A stretch of 64,000 bases of DNA from Streptomyces sp. TRM70350 (lineage in GTDB: Bacteria > Actinomycetota > Actinomycetes > Streptomycetales > Streptomycetaceae): the NCBI RefSeq assembly GCF_019219825.1, contig NZ_JAHUXH010000006.1, positions 124,001-188,000 on the forward strand, written 5' to 3'. Below the pieces are notes generated by a model. The model was given only the letters and a program-made list of their open reading frames with translations, was not told the DNA's origin and made no database searches. Position numbers and translations under genes: made by a program. Below, piece by piece: positions 1 through 8,949 of this stretch; the stretch's first letter is position 1, and each line of letters opens with the position of its first letter.

Positions 1-1
1 C

Positions 2-442
2 CGGTACGAGGACATCGAGGCCCAGCTGGTGCTGCGGTCGGTGGGCTATCGCGGGGTGCCGCTGGAGGGGCTGCCGTTCGATCCGGCGACCGGCACCGTG
101 CCGCATCTGGCCGGGCGCGTGATGCGCGGCGGTGTCGTCGCGCCGGGCGAGTACGTGGCGGGCTGGATCAAGCGCGGCCCGACCGGCGTCATCGGCACCA
201 ACCGCCCGTGCGCCAAGGAGACGGTGCTGTCGCTGCTGGAGGACGCCGCCGTCCTCGTACGGAAGGACGTCCGGGACGATCCGCTGGTCGCACTGCGGGC
301 CGAGGGGGTCGAGCCGGTCGAGTGGTCGGGGTGGCGGGCCATCGAGCGGGCGGAGGCGGAGCTCGGGGCCTCGCTCGGGCGCGGTGTGGTCAAGCTGCCG
401 GACTGGGAGTCCCTGCTGGCGGCGGCGCGCGGCGCGTCGTAG
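2..442 (+). CDS. Ferredoxin--NADP+ reductase, FprA-like (3' part only)
   Basis: The reading frame enters from the left edge, so the N-terminal FAD- and NADP-binding parts lie outside the window. The visible 146 residues match the C-terminal part of the actinobacterial FprA/adrenodoxin-reductase-like family, which passes electrons between NADPH and ferredoxin, often for cytochromes P450. The best landmark is the segment YVAGWIKRGPTGVIGTNRP, the family's conserved region near the flavin, followed by KETV and a helical tail. The stop is TAG at 440. There is no sign of damage in the visible part. A general ferredoxin reductase role is well supported by family; the partner ferredoxin cannot be named. 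A P450 lies 27 kb away, but any link to it would be guesswork. Confidence 0.85.
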   Translation, partial: RYEDIEAQLVLRSVGYRGVPLEGLPFDPATGTVPHLAGRVMRGGVVAPGEYVAGWIKRGPTGVIGTNRPCAKETVLSLLEDAAVLVRKDVRDDPLVALRAEGVEPVEWSGWRAIERAEAELGASLGRGVVKLPDWESLLAAARGAS

Positions 443-570
443 CAGAGCCGTGCCGCGGCAGGTGGCCGTGACACAGGGCGGCAACACACCGGAAATCAAC
501 AAACTGTTCAAGACGCATACGGTCTGGGGCTGTTCGGATGTTCCCGCTCACCCGCCGCTCTGGAGTGCCC

Positions 571-1962
571 ATGGCATCGACCGCGCCCGTCCATCCCGTC
601 GACGAGGTCCCACGCGCACGGCAGTTGGCCGCCTTCGGGTTGCAGCATGTGCTCGCGATGTACGCGGGCGCGGTGGCCGTGCCGCTGATCGTGGGCGGTG
701 CGATGCGGCTGCCGCCCGCGGACCTGGCGTATCTGATCACCGCGGATCTGCTGGTGTGCGGCATGGCCACGCTCATCCAGTGCGTCGGTTTCTGGCGGTT
801 CGGCGTGCGGCTGCCGATCATGCAGGGCTGTACGTTCGCGGCGGTGTCGCCCATGGTGCTGATCGGGACGACGGGCGGCGGACTGCCCGCGATCTACGGC
901 TCGGTGATCGTCGCGGGACTGGCGATCGTGCTGCTGGCGCCCGTGTTCGGGAAACTGCTGCGCTTCTTTCCGCCGCTGGTCACGGGCACGGTGATCCTGA
1001 TCATCGGTGTCTCGCTGCTGCCGGTCGCGGGCAACTGGGCGGCCGGTGGCGCGGGTTCCGCGGACTTCGGGGCGCCGAAGAACCTGGCGCTGGCCGCCTT
1101 CGTACTGGCGGTGGTTCTGGGTGTGCAGCGGTTCGCGCCGGTGTTCCTGAGCCGGATCGCGGTGCTGGTCGGGATCGCGGTGGGGTTGGCGGTGGCGGTG
1201 CCGTTCGGCTTCACGGACTTCGGTGGCGTCAAGGATGCCGACTGGGTGGGGATCAGCACGCCGTTCCACTTCGGTGCGCCCACGTTCGAGGTGTCGGCGA
1301 TCGTGTCGATGCTGGTGGTGGCCCTGGTCTGCATGACCGAGACGACGGGTGACTTCATCGCGGTCGGCGAGATGACCGGGCGGAAAGTCGAGCCGCGCTC
1401 ACTGGCGGACGGACTGCGGGCCGACGGGCTGTCCACCGTGCTGGGCGGGGTCTTCAACACCTTCCCGTACACGGCGTACGCGCAGAACGTGGGCCTGGTC
1501 GGTATGACCCGGGTGCGCAGTCGCTGGGTCGTCGCGGCGGCGGGCGGCATGCTGGTGCTGCTCGGGCTGCTGCCCAAGCTGGGCGCGGTGGTGGCGGCGA
1601 TTCCGGCGCCGGTGCTCGGCGGCGCGGGGCTGGTGATGTTCGGGACGGTCGCGGCGAGCGGCCTGAGGACGCTGGCCGAGGTCGACTTCAGGGGCAACCA
1701 CAACCTCACCGTGGTGGCCGTGTCGGTGGCGGTGGGTGTGCTGCCGGTCGGGGTGCCGACGATCTACGACCGGTTCCCGGACTGGTTCCAGACCGTCATG
1801 CACAGCGGGATCAGCGCGGGCTGCCTCACCGCGATCGTCCTCAACCTGCTCTTCAACCACCTTCCCGCGCAGGGCGGTTCAGTCGGCGACACCCAGTCGG
1901 GCGGCCTGCCGGTCGGCGGCGGCGAGCAGGCTGTCGAGAAGTCCCGGGAAGAGAGCGTCTAG
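571..1962 (+). CDS. NCS2 family nucleobase (uracil/xanthine) permease
   Basis: This encodes a 463-aa polytopic membrane protein with about 12-14 hydrophobic segments, typical of nucleobase:cation symporter-2 proteins that import uracil, xanthine or uric acid with protons. Landmarks are LQHVLAMYAGAVAVPLI in the first membrane segment, the ETTGD stretch of the substrate site near residue 252, and the signature QNVGLVGMT near residue 303. The ATG at 571 is preceded by GGAG at a good distance. An in-frame ATG at 538 would add 11 residues but has a poorer ribosome-binding site. The exact substrate is not visible from sequence; xanthine/urate-type permeases are the closest guess. The gene stands alone: its stop lies 83 bp before the convergent ArsR gene on the opposite strand begins to be read. 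Confidence 0.9.
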   Translation: MASTAPVHPVDEVPRARQLAAFGLQHVLAMYAGAVAVPLIVGGAMRLPPADLAYLITADLLVCGMATLIQCVGFWRFGVRLPIMQGCTFAAVSPMVLIGTTGGGLPAIYGSVIVAGLAIVLLAPVFGKLLRFFPPLVTGTVILIIGVSLLPVAGNWAAGGAGSADFGAPKNLALAAFVLAVVLGVQRFAPVFLSRIAVLVGIAVGLAVAVPFGFTDFGGVKDADWVGISTPFHFGAPTFEVSAIVSMLVVALVCMTETTGDFIAVGEMTGRKVEPRSLADGLRADGLSTVLGGVFNTFPYTAYAQNVGLVGMTRVRSRWVVAAAGGMLVLLGLLPKLGAVVAAIPAPVLGGAGLVMFGTVAASGLRTLAEVDFRGNHNLTVVAVSVAVGVLPVGVPTIYDRFPDWFQTVMHSGISAGCLTAIVLNLLFNHLPAQGGSVGDTQSGGLPVGGGEQAVEKSREESV

Positions 1963-2274
1963 GTCGTCGCGGCGCAGGCCGTTCATCTTGGCCGTGCCGC
2001 GGTAGACCTGCCGGATCACGCCGCTCTCGCGCAGCACCCGGAAGTGGTGCGTGGTCGTGGACTTGGTGACCGGCAGGTCGAAGTGCGAACAGGAGAGCTC
2101 GTCGCCTGCGCCGGCGGCGAGCTCGCGCACGATGCGCAGCCGCATCGGGTCGGAGAGCGCGTGCAGCACGTCTTCCAGCCGGATGTCCTCGCGCGCCGGG
2201 TGCGGCAGGGCTCGGCTGTTGGTGGTGGGGGCGGCGGGCGTCACGGCGGCTCCACTTCGTCCGGGACTCCCCAT
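1879..2274 (-). CDS. ArsR-family winged-helix transcriptional repressor
   Basis: This 131-aa protein carries an ArsR/HTH_20-type winged helix: VLHALSDPMRLRIVRELA, then FDLPVTKSTTTHHFRVLRESGVIRQ as recognition helix and start of the wing, and YRGTAKMNGLRRDDLD as the wing end. The metal-binding ELCVCD box of classic ArsR proteins is absent, so it more likely senses an organic or redox signal. It is divergent from the old-yellow-enzyme gene that begins at 2365. Two identical-type inverted repeats lie between the two genes, which makes it the probable repressor of both. The start at 2274 leaves the first operator upstream of the coding region; an in-frame ATG at 2301 would add nine residues and include it. 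Its 3' end overlaps the permease gene on the other strand. Confidence 0.85.
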   Translation of the reverse strand: MGSPGRSGAAVTPAAPTTNSRALPHPAREDIRLEDVLHALSDPMRLRIVRELAAGAGDELSCSHFDLPVTKSTTTHHFRVLRESGVIRQVYRGTAKMNGLRRDDLDALFPGLLDSLLAAADRQAARLGVAD

Positions 2275-2276
2275 TG

Positions 2277-2326
2277 TACGAGAACCCTCGTAGTTTGACA
2301 TCCGCCGTACTACGAGGTCTATCGTA
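2277..2326. promoter_or_regulatory. Divergent promoter with two TACGA-N6-TCGTA operators
   Basis: Two perfect inverted repeats of the form TACGA-N6-TCGTA occupy 2277-2292 and 2311-2326, with starts 34 bp apart. Between them, on the plus strand, lies a consensus -35 box TTGACA (2295-2300). The second repeat covers the expected -10 region (TATCGT at 2320-2325). This is the expected layout for a repressor that blocks the promoter of the flavin oxidoreductase gene. That the adjacent ArsR protein is the binder is inference from position. Confidence 0.7.
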
Positions 2327-2364
2327 CGAGTCGACCACCGGTCCCGTGATGAATGGAGTCCGCC

Positions 2365-3444
2365 GTGAGTGCGCTCTTCGAGCCCTACACCCTGCGCGAT
2401 GTGACGATCCCCAACCGGGTGTGGATGCCGCCCATGTGCCAGTACTCGGCCGCGCCGGAAGGGCCTGAGACCGGTGTGCCGGGCGACTGGCACTTCGCGC
2501 ACTACGCCGCCCGGGCGGCCGGCGGCACGGGGCTGATCATCGTCGAGGCCACGGGGGTGAGCCCCGAGGGGCGGATCTCGCCGCAGGACCTCGGCATCTG
2601 GAACGACCGGCAGGTCGAGGCGTTCCGCAGGATCACGCGGTTCCTCGTCTCGCAGGGGACGGTACCGGCGATCCAGCTCGCGCACGCCGGGCGCAAGGCG
2701 TCGACCGGCCAGCCGTGGAAGGGCGGGGCGCCGGTCGGGCCGGAGGCGTACGGGTGGCGGCCGGTGGCGCCGAGCGCGGTGGCTTTCGACGAGCGGCATC
2801 CGGTGCCGAGTGAGCTGACGGTGGCGCAGATTCAGGAGGTCGTCGGCCAGTTCGCGGATGCGGCGCGGCGGGCACTCGCGGCCGGTTTCGAGATCGTGGA
2901 GATCCATGGCGCGCACGGCTACCTGATCAACGAGTTCCTCTCGCCGCACTCCAACCACCGCACCGACGCGTACGGCGGCTCGTACGAGAACCGCACCCGG
3001 TTCGCCCTCGAAGTCGTCGACGCCGTACGGGAGGTGTGGCCGGACGACAAGCCGCTGTTCTTCCGTATCTCGGCGACGGAGTGGCTTGAGGAGGGCGGCT
3101 GGACCGCGGACGACACGGTCCGCCTCGCCCGCGGCCTCCAGGCCCACGGCGTGGACCTCCTGGACGTCTCCACCGGCGGCAACGCCTCCGGCGTCCACAT
3201 CCCGACGGGCCCCTGCTACCAGGTCCCGTTCGCGGCCCGGGTGAAGGCCGAGACGTCCCTCCCGGTCGCCGCGGTCGGTCTGATCACCGAGCCCGAACAG
3301 GCCGAGAAGATCATCACCAACGGCGAGGCGGACGCGGTCCTGCTGGGCCGCGAACTCCTCCGCAACCCGTCGTGGGCACGACATGCGGCACGGGAGCTGG
3401 GGGGCGAGGTGCGGGTGCCGGAGCAGTATCACCGGTCGGTGTGA
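2365..3444 (+). CDS. Old yellow enzyme family NADH:flavin oxidoreductase (YqjM-like)
   Basis: This 359-aa TIM-barrel flavoprotein reduces activated C=C bonds (enones, quinones, nitro compounds) with NAD(P)H. It belongs to the YqjM class: the MCQY motif gives Cys25 and Tyr27, the class-specific residues near FMN, and IHGAHGYLINEFLSPHSN holds the two histidines that bind the substrate oxygen. DAYGGSYENR follows as the usual loop, and the C-terminal ADAVLLGRELLRNPSW binds the FMN phosphate. The GTG at 2365 is chosen because GGAG sits five bases upstream; an ATG at 2353 would add four residues. It is divergent from an ArsR repressor gene with paired operators, so it is probably induced by an electrophile or oxidant. 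Confidence 0.92.
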   Translation: MSALFEPYTLRDVTIPNRVWMPPMCQYSAAPEGPETGVPGDWHFAHYAARAAGGTGLIIVEATGVSPEGRISPQDLGIWNDRQVEAFRRITRFLVSQGTVPAIQLAHAGRKASTGQPWKGGAPVGPEAYGWRPVAPSAVAFDERHPVPSELTVAQIQEVVGQFADAARRALAAGFEIVEIHGAHGYLINEFLSPHSNHRTDAYGGSYENRTRFALEVVDAVREVWPDDKPLFFRISATEWLEEGGWTADDTVRLARGLQAHGVDLLDVSTGGNASGVHIPTGPCYQVPFAARVKAETSLPVAAVGLITEPEQAEKIITNGEADAVLLGRELLRNPSWARHAARELGGEVRVPEQYHRSV

Positions 3445-3490
3445 GGCGGGGCACCGGGCTCGGCCGCCGTGCGGCCGCCGCGTGATCCGT

Positions 3491-3680
3491 GACCGGGGTG
3501 AGGCGATGCAGACCGTAGCCGCTCAGTCGGCGGGGCCGCCAGGCGACCCCTGACCGGGTAGGGCGATGCGACCGGGAGGGGGCTCGGTCGGGCCGGGGCC
3601 ACCGCGCGAACCCCGGCCGGGGTAGGGCGATGCAACGGCAGCGGACTGGATCCGCCGGGGCCACCACGCGACCCCGCCCA
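3491..3680. repeat. Three degenerate ~62-bp tandem repeats
   Basis: The 441-bp gap between the convergent oxidoreductase and P-ATPase genes holds three imperfect head-to-tail units beginning near 3491, 3552 and 3615 (periods 61 and 63 bp). Each unit starts with a GACCGGGTAGGGCGATGC-like core. Each then has a variable middle and ends in a GGGGCCACCRCGCGACCCC-like block. The remainder of the gap (3681-3885) shows no gene and no clear terminator. No ORF crossing the repeats looks like a real protein. Confidence 0.6.
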
Positions 3681-3885
3681 GGACCAGGACGACACAACCG
3701 CAACGAACCCGACCGACCCGGACCCGCCACACGACCCCCGTGCGCCGGACGGCGGCGCGGTGTTTCGGTCGGCGTCGGCCCCGGCCCGCGTTTCCGGAGG
3801 GTGAGTGCGGTCCGACCGGCGGCGGACGGCCGGCCCGTCCGCCGCGCGTTCCCGACCGGGACGAGACGCTGAGGTCGTCCGGAGT

Positions 3886-6800
3886 TCAGCCGCCCGCCCC
3901 TGTCACCTGCAGTGCGCCCCCGCGCTGCCCCAACCGCACAACCGCCCGCTCCAACTGCGGCAGCGCCCGCTGGCCCGTCACCGCCAGCGCGATGGCTGCC
4001 AGGACCCCCACCCATGCGATCGGGCCGAGCGGGGTGCAGCCGAGGGCCTGGCTGACGCCCGGGGTTTCGACCAGGGCGACCAGGGCAACGGCGGAGCCGA
4101 GGACCGTCAGGCGGACCAGAGGGCTCTCGCGGCGGTCGGCGAGGGTCTGGGCGAGTTGGGTGCCGACCACGGCGCACAGGGCCATCGTGGTGGTGCGGCG
4201 CGCCGACCCGGGGGTGAAGCGACCGATCAGCCAGGCCGCGACCGCGCCGAGGCACGTGGTCAGCGCCCGGTGCCGGATCTGCCGCATCAGCGGCGTACCG
4301 AGCAGCGTCGTACCCAGCGGCGCACTGCCCGCGCTCGCCTCCTCGCGCACGTCCCGCTGCGGGGTGACCGCCACCGCCATCGCCGGGAACAGGTCCGTGA
4401 ACAGGTTCACCAGCAGCATCTGACGGGTCGACAGCGGCGCGGCCCCACCGAGCAGGCTGCCGACGATCCCGAAGCCGACCTCGCCCGCGTTGCCGCCGAT
4501 CAGGATGGCGACGGCGTCGGCGACGCTGTGCCACAGCGCGCGGCCCTCGGAGACCGCCTCGACGAGGACCGTCATGTCACCGTTGGTGAGCACCAGGTCG
4601 GCGGCGTTGCGGGCGGCCGCCGAACCACGGGCGCTGATGCCCACACCGATGTCGGCGGCGCGGATGGCGGCCGCGTCGTTGGCGCCGTCGCCCACCATGC
4701 CGACCACCCGGCCGGAGTCCATCAGCGCCTCGATGACCTGGAGCTTCTGCTCGGGCGCGACCCGGGCGACCACACCCACGTCGTGCAGCATCCGGGCCCG
4801 CTCGGAGCGGTCCGCGGCGGCCAGTTCGTCACCGGTGACCACGGCCGTGTCCTCGGGCCAGCCCAGCTGGACGGCGATCGCACGGGCGGTCTGCGGGTGG
4901 TCGCCGGTCAGCATGACCGGTCGTACGCCCGCCTCGCGCAGCCCGTGCACCAGCGCGGTGGACGACTCGCGCGGTACGTCGGCCAGCGCCAGCAGCCCGG
5001 TGAACTCCAGCCCTTCCAGGGGCTCTTCGCAGACCTCGGCGTCCTTCTCCCCGTCGTCCAGCGGCCGTTGGGCGACCGCCAGCACCCGCAGCCCGTCCCG
5101 GGCCAGTTCATGAGCCTTCTCGTGGGCGTGCTCGGGCACGTCACGGCAGGCCGGCAGCACGGTCTCCGGCGCGCCCTTGACCACGAACACCCGCTTCCCG
5201 CCGCCCACGTGGCCCACGGCACCGGCGTATCCGCGGCCCGCCTCGAACGGCCGGCCCTCGGTCTGCACCCACTCGGGGTCCCGCCCGGCCGCGGCCAGGA
5301 CGGCCTCGTCGGTGGCGTGCACCGGCTTGTCGGGGCCCTCCTCCGGCTGCGGACAGGCCCGTACCGCGACCAGCATGGTCTCGGTGTCCGCGGCCTCCTG
5401 AGGCGTACGGGCCTTTCCGTCGGCGTCGGTCACGCGCACCAGGCGCAGCTTGTTCTCGGTCAGGGTGCCGGTCTTGTCGAAGCAGACCGTGTCCATCCGG
5501 CCGAGCGCCTCCAGCGTGCGCGGTGCCCGCACCAGGACGCCCCGGTGGCTGAGCCGGCGGGCGGCCGCCAGTTGCGCCACCGTGGCCACCAGCGGCAGCC
5601 CCTCGGGAACCGCGGCCACCGCCACCGCCACGCCCCCGCTGACGGCCTCCCGGATCGGCGTGCCGCGCAGCAGCGACAGGCCGGTCACCGCGGCGCCGCC
5701 CGCCATGGTCAACGGCAGTGCCTTGCTGGTGAGTTCCTGCAGCCGGGCCTGGACGCCCGCGGCCGGGGGTTTGCGGGCGGCGAGGTGGACGGCCCGGGCC
5801 GCCTCGGTGCGCTCGCCGGTCTCCACCACCACGGCCCGCGCCTGTCCGGCGACCACGGTCGTGCCCTCGAACACCATGCAGCGGCGGTCGGCGACAGCGG
5901 CAGTCGGCGTGGGCTCCGTCTGCTTGTCGACGGGCAGGGACTCGCCGGTCAGCGCCGACTCGTCCACTTCCAGGCCGTCCTCCCACAGCAGGCGCGCGTC
6001 GGCCGGTACGACGTCGTCGGCCTTCAGCTCGATCACATCGCCGGGGTGCAGCCGGGTGGCGTCCACGGTCCGCGCGCCCGTCGCGTCGCCGTCGGTGACG
6101 CGGGCCTTCTGTTTCTGCTCGGCGACCAGCCCGGACAGCGCCCGTTCGGCGCGCAGCCGCTGCACACCGCCGACCAGCGCGTTCAGGTCGAGGGCGCCGA
6201 CGACCAGCAGGGCGTCCACCACGGAGCCGAGGATCGCCGACGCGGCCGAGCCGACCGCCAGCACGGGCGTGAGCGGATCGTCCAGTTCGCCGCGTACCGC
6301 CCGGCCGAGCTGGAGCGTCCAGCGGACCGGCTGCATGCCCGGGGCGCGTACGACGCTGCGCGCCGCCCTGCGGACCCGGCCGGTGGCCGCTGCGGCAGGC
6401 GTCGCCGGTTCCTCCGTCCGGCGTTCCAGCCGCTTTTGTACGTCGCTCACCTTCAGGGCGTGCCAGGGCACCCGCGGCCGGGGGTGCGGCGCGCGGGCCA
6501 CCGCCACGCCGACGGCGGATCGAGCCCCGCTCAGCAGGGCGAGGGCCGCGCCGATGTCGACGGGCGCGTGCCGCAGGCCGATCAGCGGCATCCGGCCGGC
6601 GCCCGACTCGCCGACGGCGACCAGCAGTCCGGACAGAGCGGCGCCGGAGCGGGCCAGGACCTGCGAGCGCCGGCCGACCCCGCGGGCCACGGGCACCGCC
6701 CTGAGCAACCGCCACACGTCGGCCAGTCCGCCCGGCGCGACCAGGTCGGCGCCCCACGCGACGGCGGCGTCCCCGTCGGCGAGCGCGACGGCCACGTCCC

Positions 6801-8208
6801 CGGCGAGCAGCCCGGACAGCGCGTCGGTGTCGTCGGAGGAGGACGGCCGGGCCACCGTGATGACACCGCCGCGGCCACGCAGCCCCTCCACCACCTCGCC
6901 GGCTGGCCGGTCGGCGGGGACGATGTGGTCCGCGAGGGCGGTGAACTCGCCCAGCGCCGGATCGGCCACCACCACGACCCGCAGCCCGGCGCGGCGCGCC
7001 GCGTCCAGGACGGCCTCCGCCCACGGGTCGGCGCTGCCGTCCGCGCTGTGCAGGGCGCTCGGATGCAGGAAGACCGTGCCGGCCGTCTCCAGTTGGCGCA
7101 GCCGTTCCATGTTGCGCACCAGCACCCCGTTGCGGGCCAGCGCACAGCCCAGCACCGCGTGGAAGGCGGCGGGGCCGTAGCGGGCGGCCTTCGGCGAGCC
7201 CGCGAGGACCGCTTCGGCCGCCTCGGCGCCGCTGTGCTTGACCAGCAGCGTCACGGCGGCGCCCACCACACTGCCGGTCTCGGCGTGGACGGCGTACTGC
7301 TGGGCCGGTGAGGTGCGCAGCGGCGGGCGCGGGAAGCGGTGTGCGGCCACGTCGTCCCGTCCGGGCCGGCACACCTGGTCGTGCACCCAGTCGAACGCGG
7401 CCGCGCGCGCCACCACCTCCGCGAGTTGGAGGGACCGCAGGGCGCCGTCGAGCACCAGGGACGTCGGGGTCTGTCCGGCGCCGTGGGCGGCCGCGTTGGC
7501 GACCGCCAGGATCAGGTCCGTACGGGAGGCGCCGAAACGGGTGCGCAGCCAGCCGCGGAAGCGGGGGTTCTCGCGCAGCAGGGTCACGCCCGCGGTGACG
7601 AACCGGGGCGAGGGCGGCAGCCGCATCATGGATCCGGTGACCGCGGCGACGATGCCCGCCGCGTCGGCCACGAGCGCCGCCGACACGGTCCGCATCTCGG
7701 CCGGATCGCCCGGGTGCGAGAACTCCTCGATCGCGTCGTCGGCGGGCGCCAGGCCGTGCCGGTCGGCGAGTTCGTTGGCCCGCTCCAGCACCCGGTCGGT
7801 CAGGGCCGCCTCGGTCGCGGCCACCACCAGCCGGGCCAGGCCGCCGTCCCAGTAGGCGTAGGCCACGTCCGGGTGTTCGGCGAGGGCCTCCGCCATCCGC
7901 CGCGCCGCCCGCGCGGTGGCCCCGGCCCGTGCGGCCTGGTCCGCCTGCTCCGGCTCGGAGGCCGCCCGCAGCGCGAGATGCACCCGGCGACCGGCCCGCC
8001 AGTGGCGCGCCCCTCCGGGCAGCGCCCCACGCGCCACCCGCGACACCCTCACCACGGCCTCCGCGCCGCGCACTCCGGCGCGCGCGGTTCCGGCCACAGC
8101 TCCGGCGGCCGCTCCGACCGCGGGCGCGGTGCCGCGCACCAGCAGGCGCGGCCCGGCCATGACGATGCCGGAGACGGCCGCCGATGAGCCCGTCAACCAA
8201 AGCCCCAT
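3886..8208 (-). CDS. Large cation-transporting P-type ATPase with long N-terminal extension
   Basis: This encodes 1440 residues. The catalytic core has all P-type landmarks: the SALTGES dephosphorylation loop near residue 753, a P2-like PEGLP membrane motif, the phosphorylation site DKTGT near residue 911, MLTGDHPQTA, and the hinge GDGAND near residue 1173. Hydrophobic segments follow to the C-terminus. About 640 residues precede the core, far more than in standard P2 ATPases. They include an Ala/Arg-rich start and a stretch (residues ~110-150) that resembles a degenerate metal-binding fold but has no CxxC. The size and layout resemble mycobacterial CtpI-like pumps, whose substrate is not firmly known. 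The small basic-tailed protein encoded just upstream on the same strand (60 bp away) may be co-transcribed. The transported ion cannot be read from the sequence. Confidence 0.88.
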   Translation of the reverse strand: MGLWLTGSSAAVSGIVMAGPRLLVRGTAPAVGAAAGAVAGTARAGVRGAEAVVRVSRVARGALPGGARHWRAGRRVHLALRAASEPEQADQAARAGATARAARRMAEALAEHPDVAYAYWDGGLARLVVAATEAALTDRVLERANELADRHGLAPADDAIEEFSHPGDPAEMRTVSAALVADAAGIVAAVTGSMMRLPPSPRFVTAGVTLLRENPRFRGWLRTRFGASRTDLILAVANAAAHGAGQTPTSLVLDGALRSLQLAEVVARAAAFDWVHDQVCRPGRDDVAAHRFPRPPLRTSPAQQYAVHAETGSVVGAAVTLLVKHSGAEAAEAVLAGSPKAARYGPAAFHAVLGCALARNGVLVRNMERLRQLETAGTVFLHPSALHSADGSADPWAEAVLDAARRAGLRVVVVADPALGEFTALADHIVPADRPAGEVVEGLRGRGGVITVARPSSSDDTDALSGLLAGDVAVALADGDAAVAWGADLVAPGGLADVWRLLRAVPVARGVGRRSQVLARSGAALSGLLVAVGESGAGRMPLIGLRHAPVDIGAALALLSGARSAVGVAVARAPHPRPRVPWHALKVSDVQKRLERRTEEPATPAAAATGRVRRAARSVVRAPGMQPVRWTLQLGRAVRGELDDPLTPVLAVGSAASAILGSVVDALLVVGALDLNALVGGVQRLRAERALSGLVAEQKQKARVTDGDATGARTVDATRLHPGDVIELKADDVVPADARLLWEDGLEVDESALTGESLPVDKQTEPTPTAAVADRRCMVFEGTTVVAGQARAVVVETGERTEAARAVHLAARKPPAAGVQARLQELTSKALPLTMAGGAAVTGLSLLRGTPIREAVSGGVAVAVAAVPEGLPLVATVAQLAAARRLSHRGVLVRAPRTLEALGRMDTVCFDKTGTLTENKLRLVRVTDADGKARTPQEAADTETMLVAVRACPQPEEGPDKPVHATDEAVLAAAGRDPEWVQTEGRPFEAGRGYAGAVGHVGGGKRVFVVKGAPETVLPACRDVPEHAHEKAHELARDGLRVLAVAQRPLDDGEKDAEVCEEPLEGLEFTGLLALADVPRESSTALVHGLREAGVRPVMLTGDHPQTARAIAVQLGWPEDTAVVTGDELAAADRSERARMLHDVGVVARVAPEQKLQVIEALMDSGRVVGMVGDGANDAAAIRAADIGVGISARGSAAARNAADLVLTNGDMTVLVEAVSEGRALWHSVADAVAILIGGNAGEVGFGIVGSLLGGAAPLSTRQMLLVNLFTDLFPAMAVAVTPQRDVREEASAGSAPLGTTLLGTPLMRQIRHRALTTCLGAVAAWLIGRFTPGSARRTTTMALCAVVGTQLAQTLADRRESPLVRLTVLGSAVALVALVETPGVSQALGCTPLGPIAWVGVLAAIALAVTGQRALPQLERAVVRLGQRGGALQVTGAGG

Positions 8209-8268
8209 GTCATGCCCTTTGCTCGTATGTCCGGCGGGCCGGACGGCCGGCCTCCGGCCCGCCGTTCC

Positions 8269-8772
8269 TCATCCGCCGCTGGTGGTCGCCTTGCGCCGGC
8301 TGCTGCTGGTCGAACTCCGCTTACCGGCTGTTCCCGACTTCCCACCGCTGGACGTCGTACGCCTGCTCGTGGAGGTCGTACGCCGACTCGGGGTCGCCGA
8401 CTTCCCACCGCTGGACGTCGTACGCCTGGCCGGGGACGGCTTGGCGGACGTCGTCTTGCCGCCGTCCGTCGTGGTGGCGGCCCCGTTGCCCTCGTGCTCC
8501 GGCTCCGGCTTCGGCTTCGGCTTCGGCTGGGTCAGCCAGGTCACGCCCGCCACCGTGAGGGCGACAGGCCACTCCACCACGCCCGCGACTCCGAGGAGCC
8601 CGGCCCCGGTGTACACCGCCACTCGACGCCTGCGCGGCGACACGGCGCCGACCGCGTCCAGCGCACCACCGGCCGCCTTGGTCACCATCCCGGCTCCGGG
8701 CATCCTGCGCAGCGCCGTCACCGGTGCGCGCAGCGGTCCCGGGAGGTCGGTCAGGGTCATCTGCCGTGCCAT
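8269..8772 (-). CDS. Small protein with hydrophobic segment and Ser/Thr/Lys/Arg repeat tail
   Basis: I do not recognise this 167-aa protein as a characterised family. The N-terminal half has a hydrophobic stretch (YTGAGLLGVAGVVEWPVALTV broken into two short turns). A PKPKPKPEPE linker and a tail built from RRTTSSGGKS-type repeats follow. The tail is strongly basic and disordered, reminiscent of nucleoid-associated or membrane-tethered proteins. It precedes the P-type ATPase gene on the same strand with a 60-bp gap, so it may be in one operon with it. ATG at 8772 has GGGAG ten bases upstream; a GTG at 8781 is possible but its spacing is too tight. The tail is encoded by a repeated DNA block described separately. 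Confidence 0.65.
   Translation of the reverse strand: MARQMTLTDLPGPLRAPVTALRRMPGAGMVTKAAGGALDAVGAVSPRRRRVAVYTGAGLLGVAGVVEWPVALTVAGVTWLTQPKPKPKPEPEHEGNGAATTTDGGKTTSAKPSPARRTTSSGGKSATPSRRTTSTSRRTTSSGGKSGTAGKRSSTSSSRRKATTSGG
8335..8428 (-). repeat. Two identical 31-bp direct repeats, 63-bp period, in the basic tail
   Basis: The same 31-bp sequence occurs at 8335-8365 and 8398-8428, in frame, and encodes the duplicated RRTTSSGGKS module. The exactness at DNA level suggests a recent in-frame duplication or ongoing slippage that changes tail length. Confidence 0.8.
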
Positions 8773-8949
8773 GACACTCACGCTCCCTGGCAGGTCCGTC
8801 TTTCACCCCGCCGTGTTCCCTTGATACGAGGTGTCACCCGCGGGAATGACGGAAACCAGGGCAAACAGGGACATGGGATCCCGCGACAGACTCGGGCAGC
8901 CGGGCATGGACCCTTCCTGGACCCTTCGGCCGCCGTGCCGCGCCCGGGG

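Noticed and set aside
3805..7311. Open frame of 1168 codons on the plus strand
   Set aside because: It is antisense to the P-type ATPase gene, whose motifs are unambiguous. The translation is compositionally biased, without family features.
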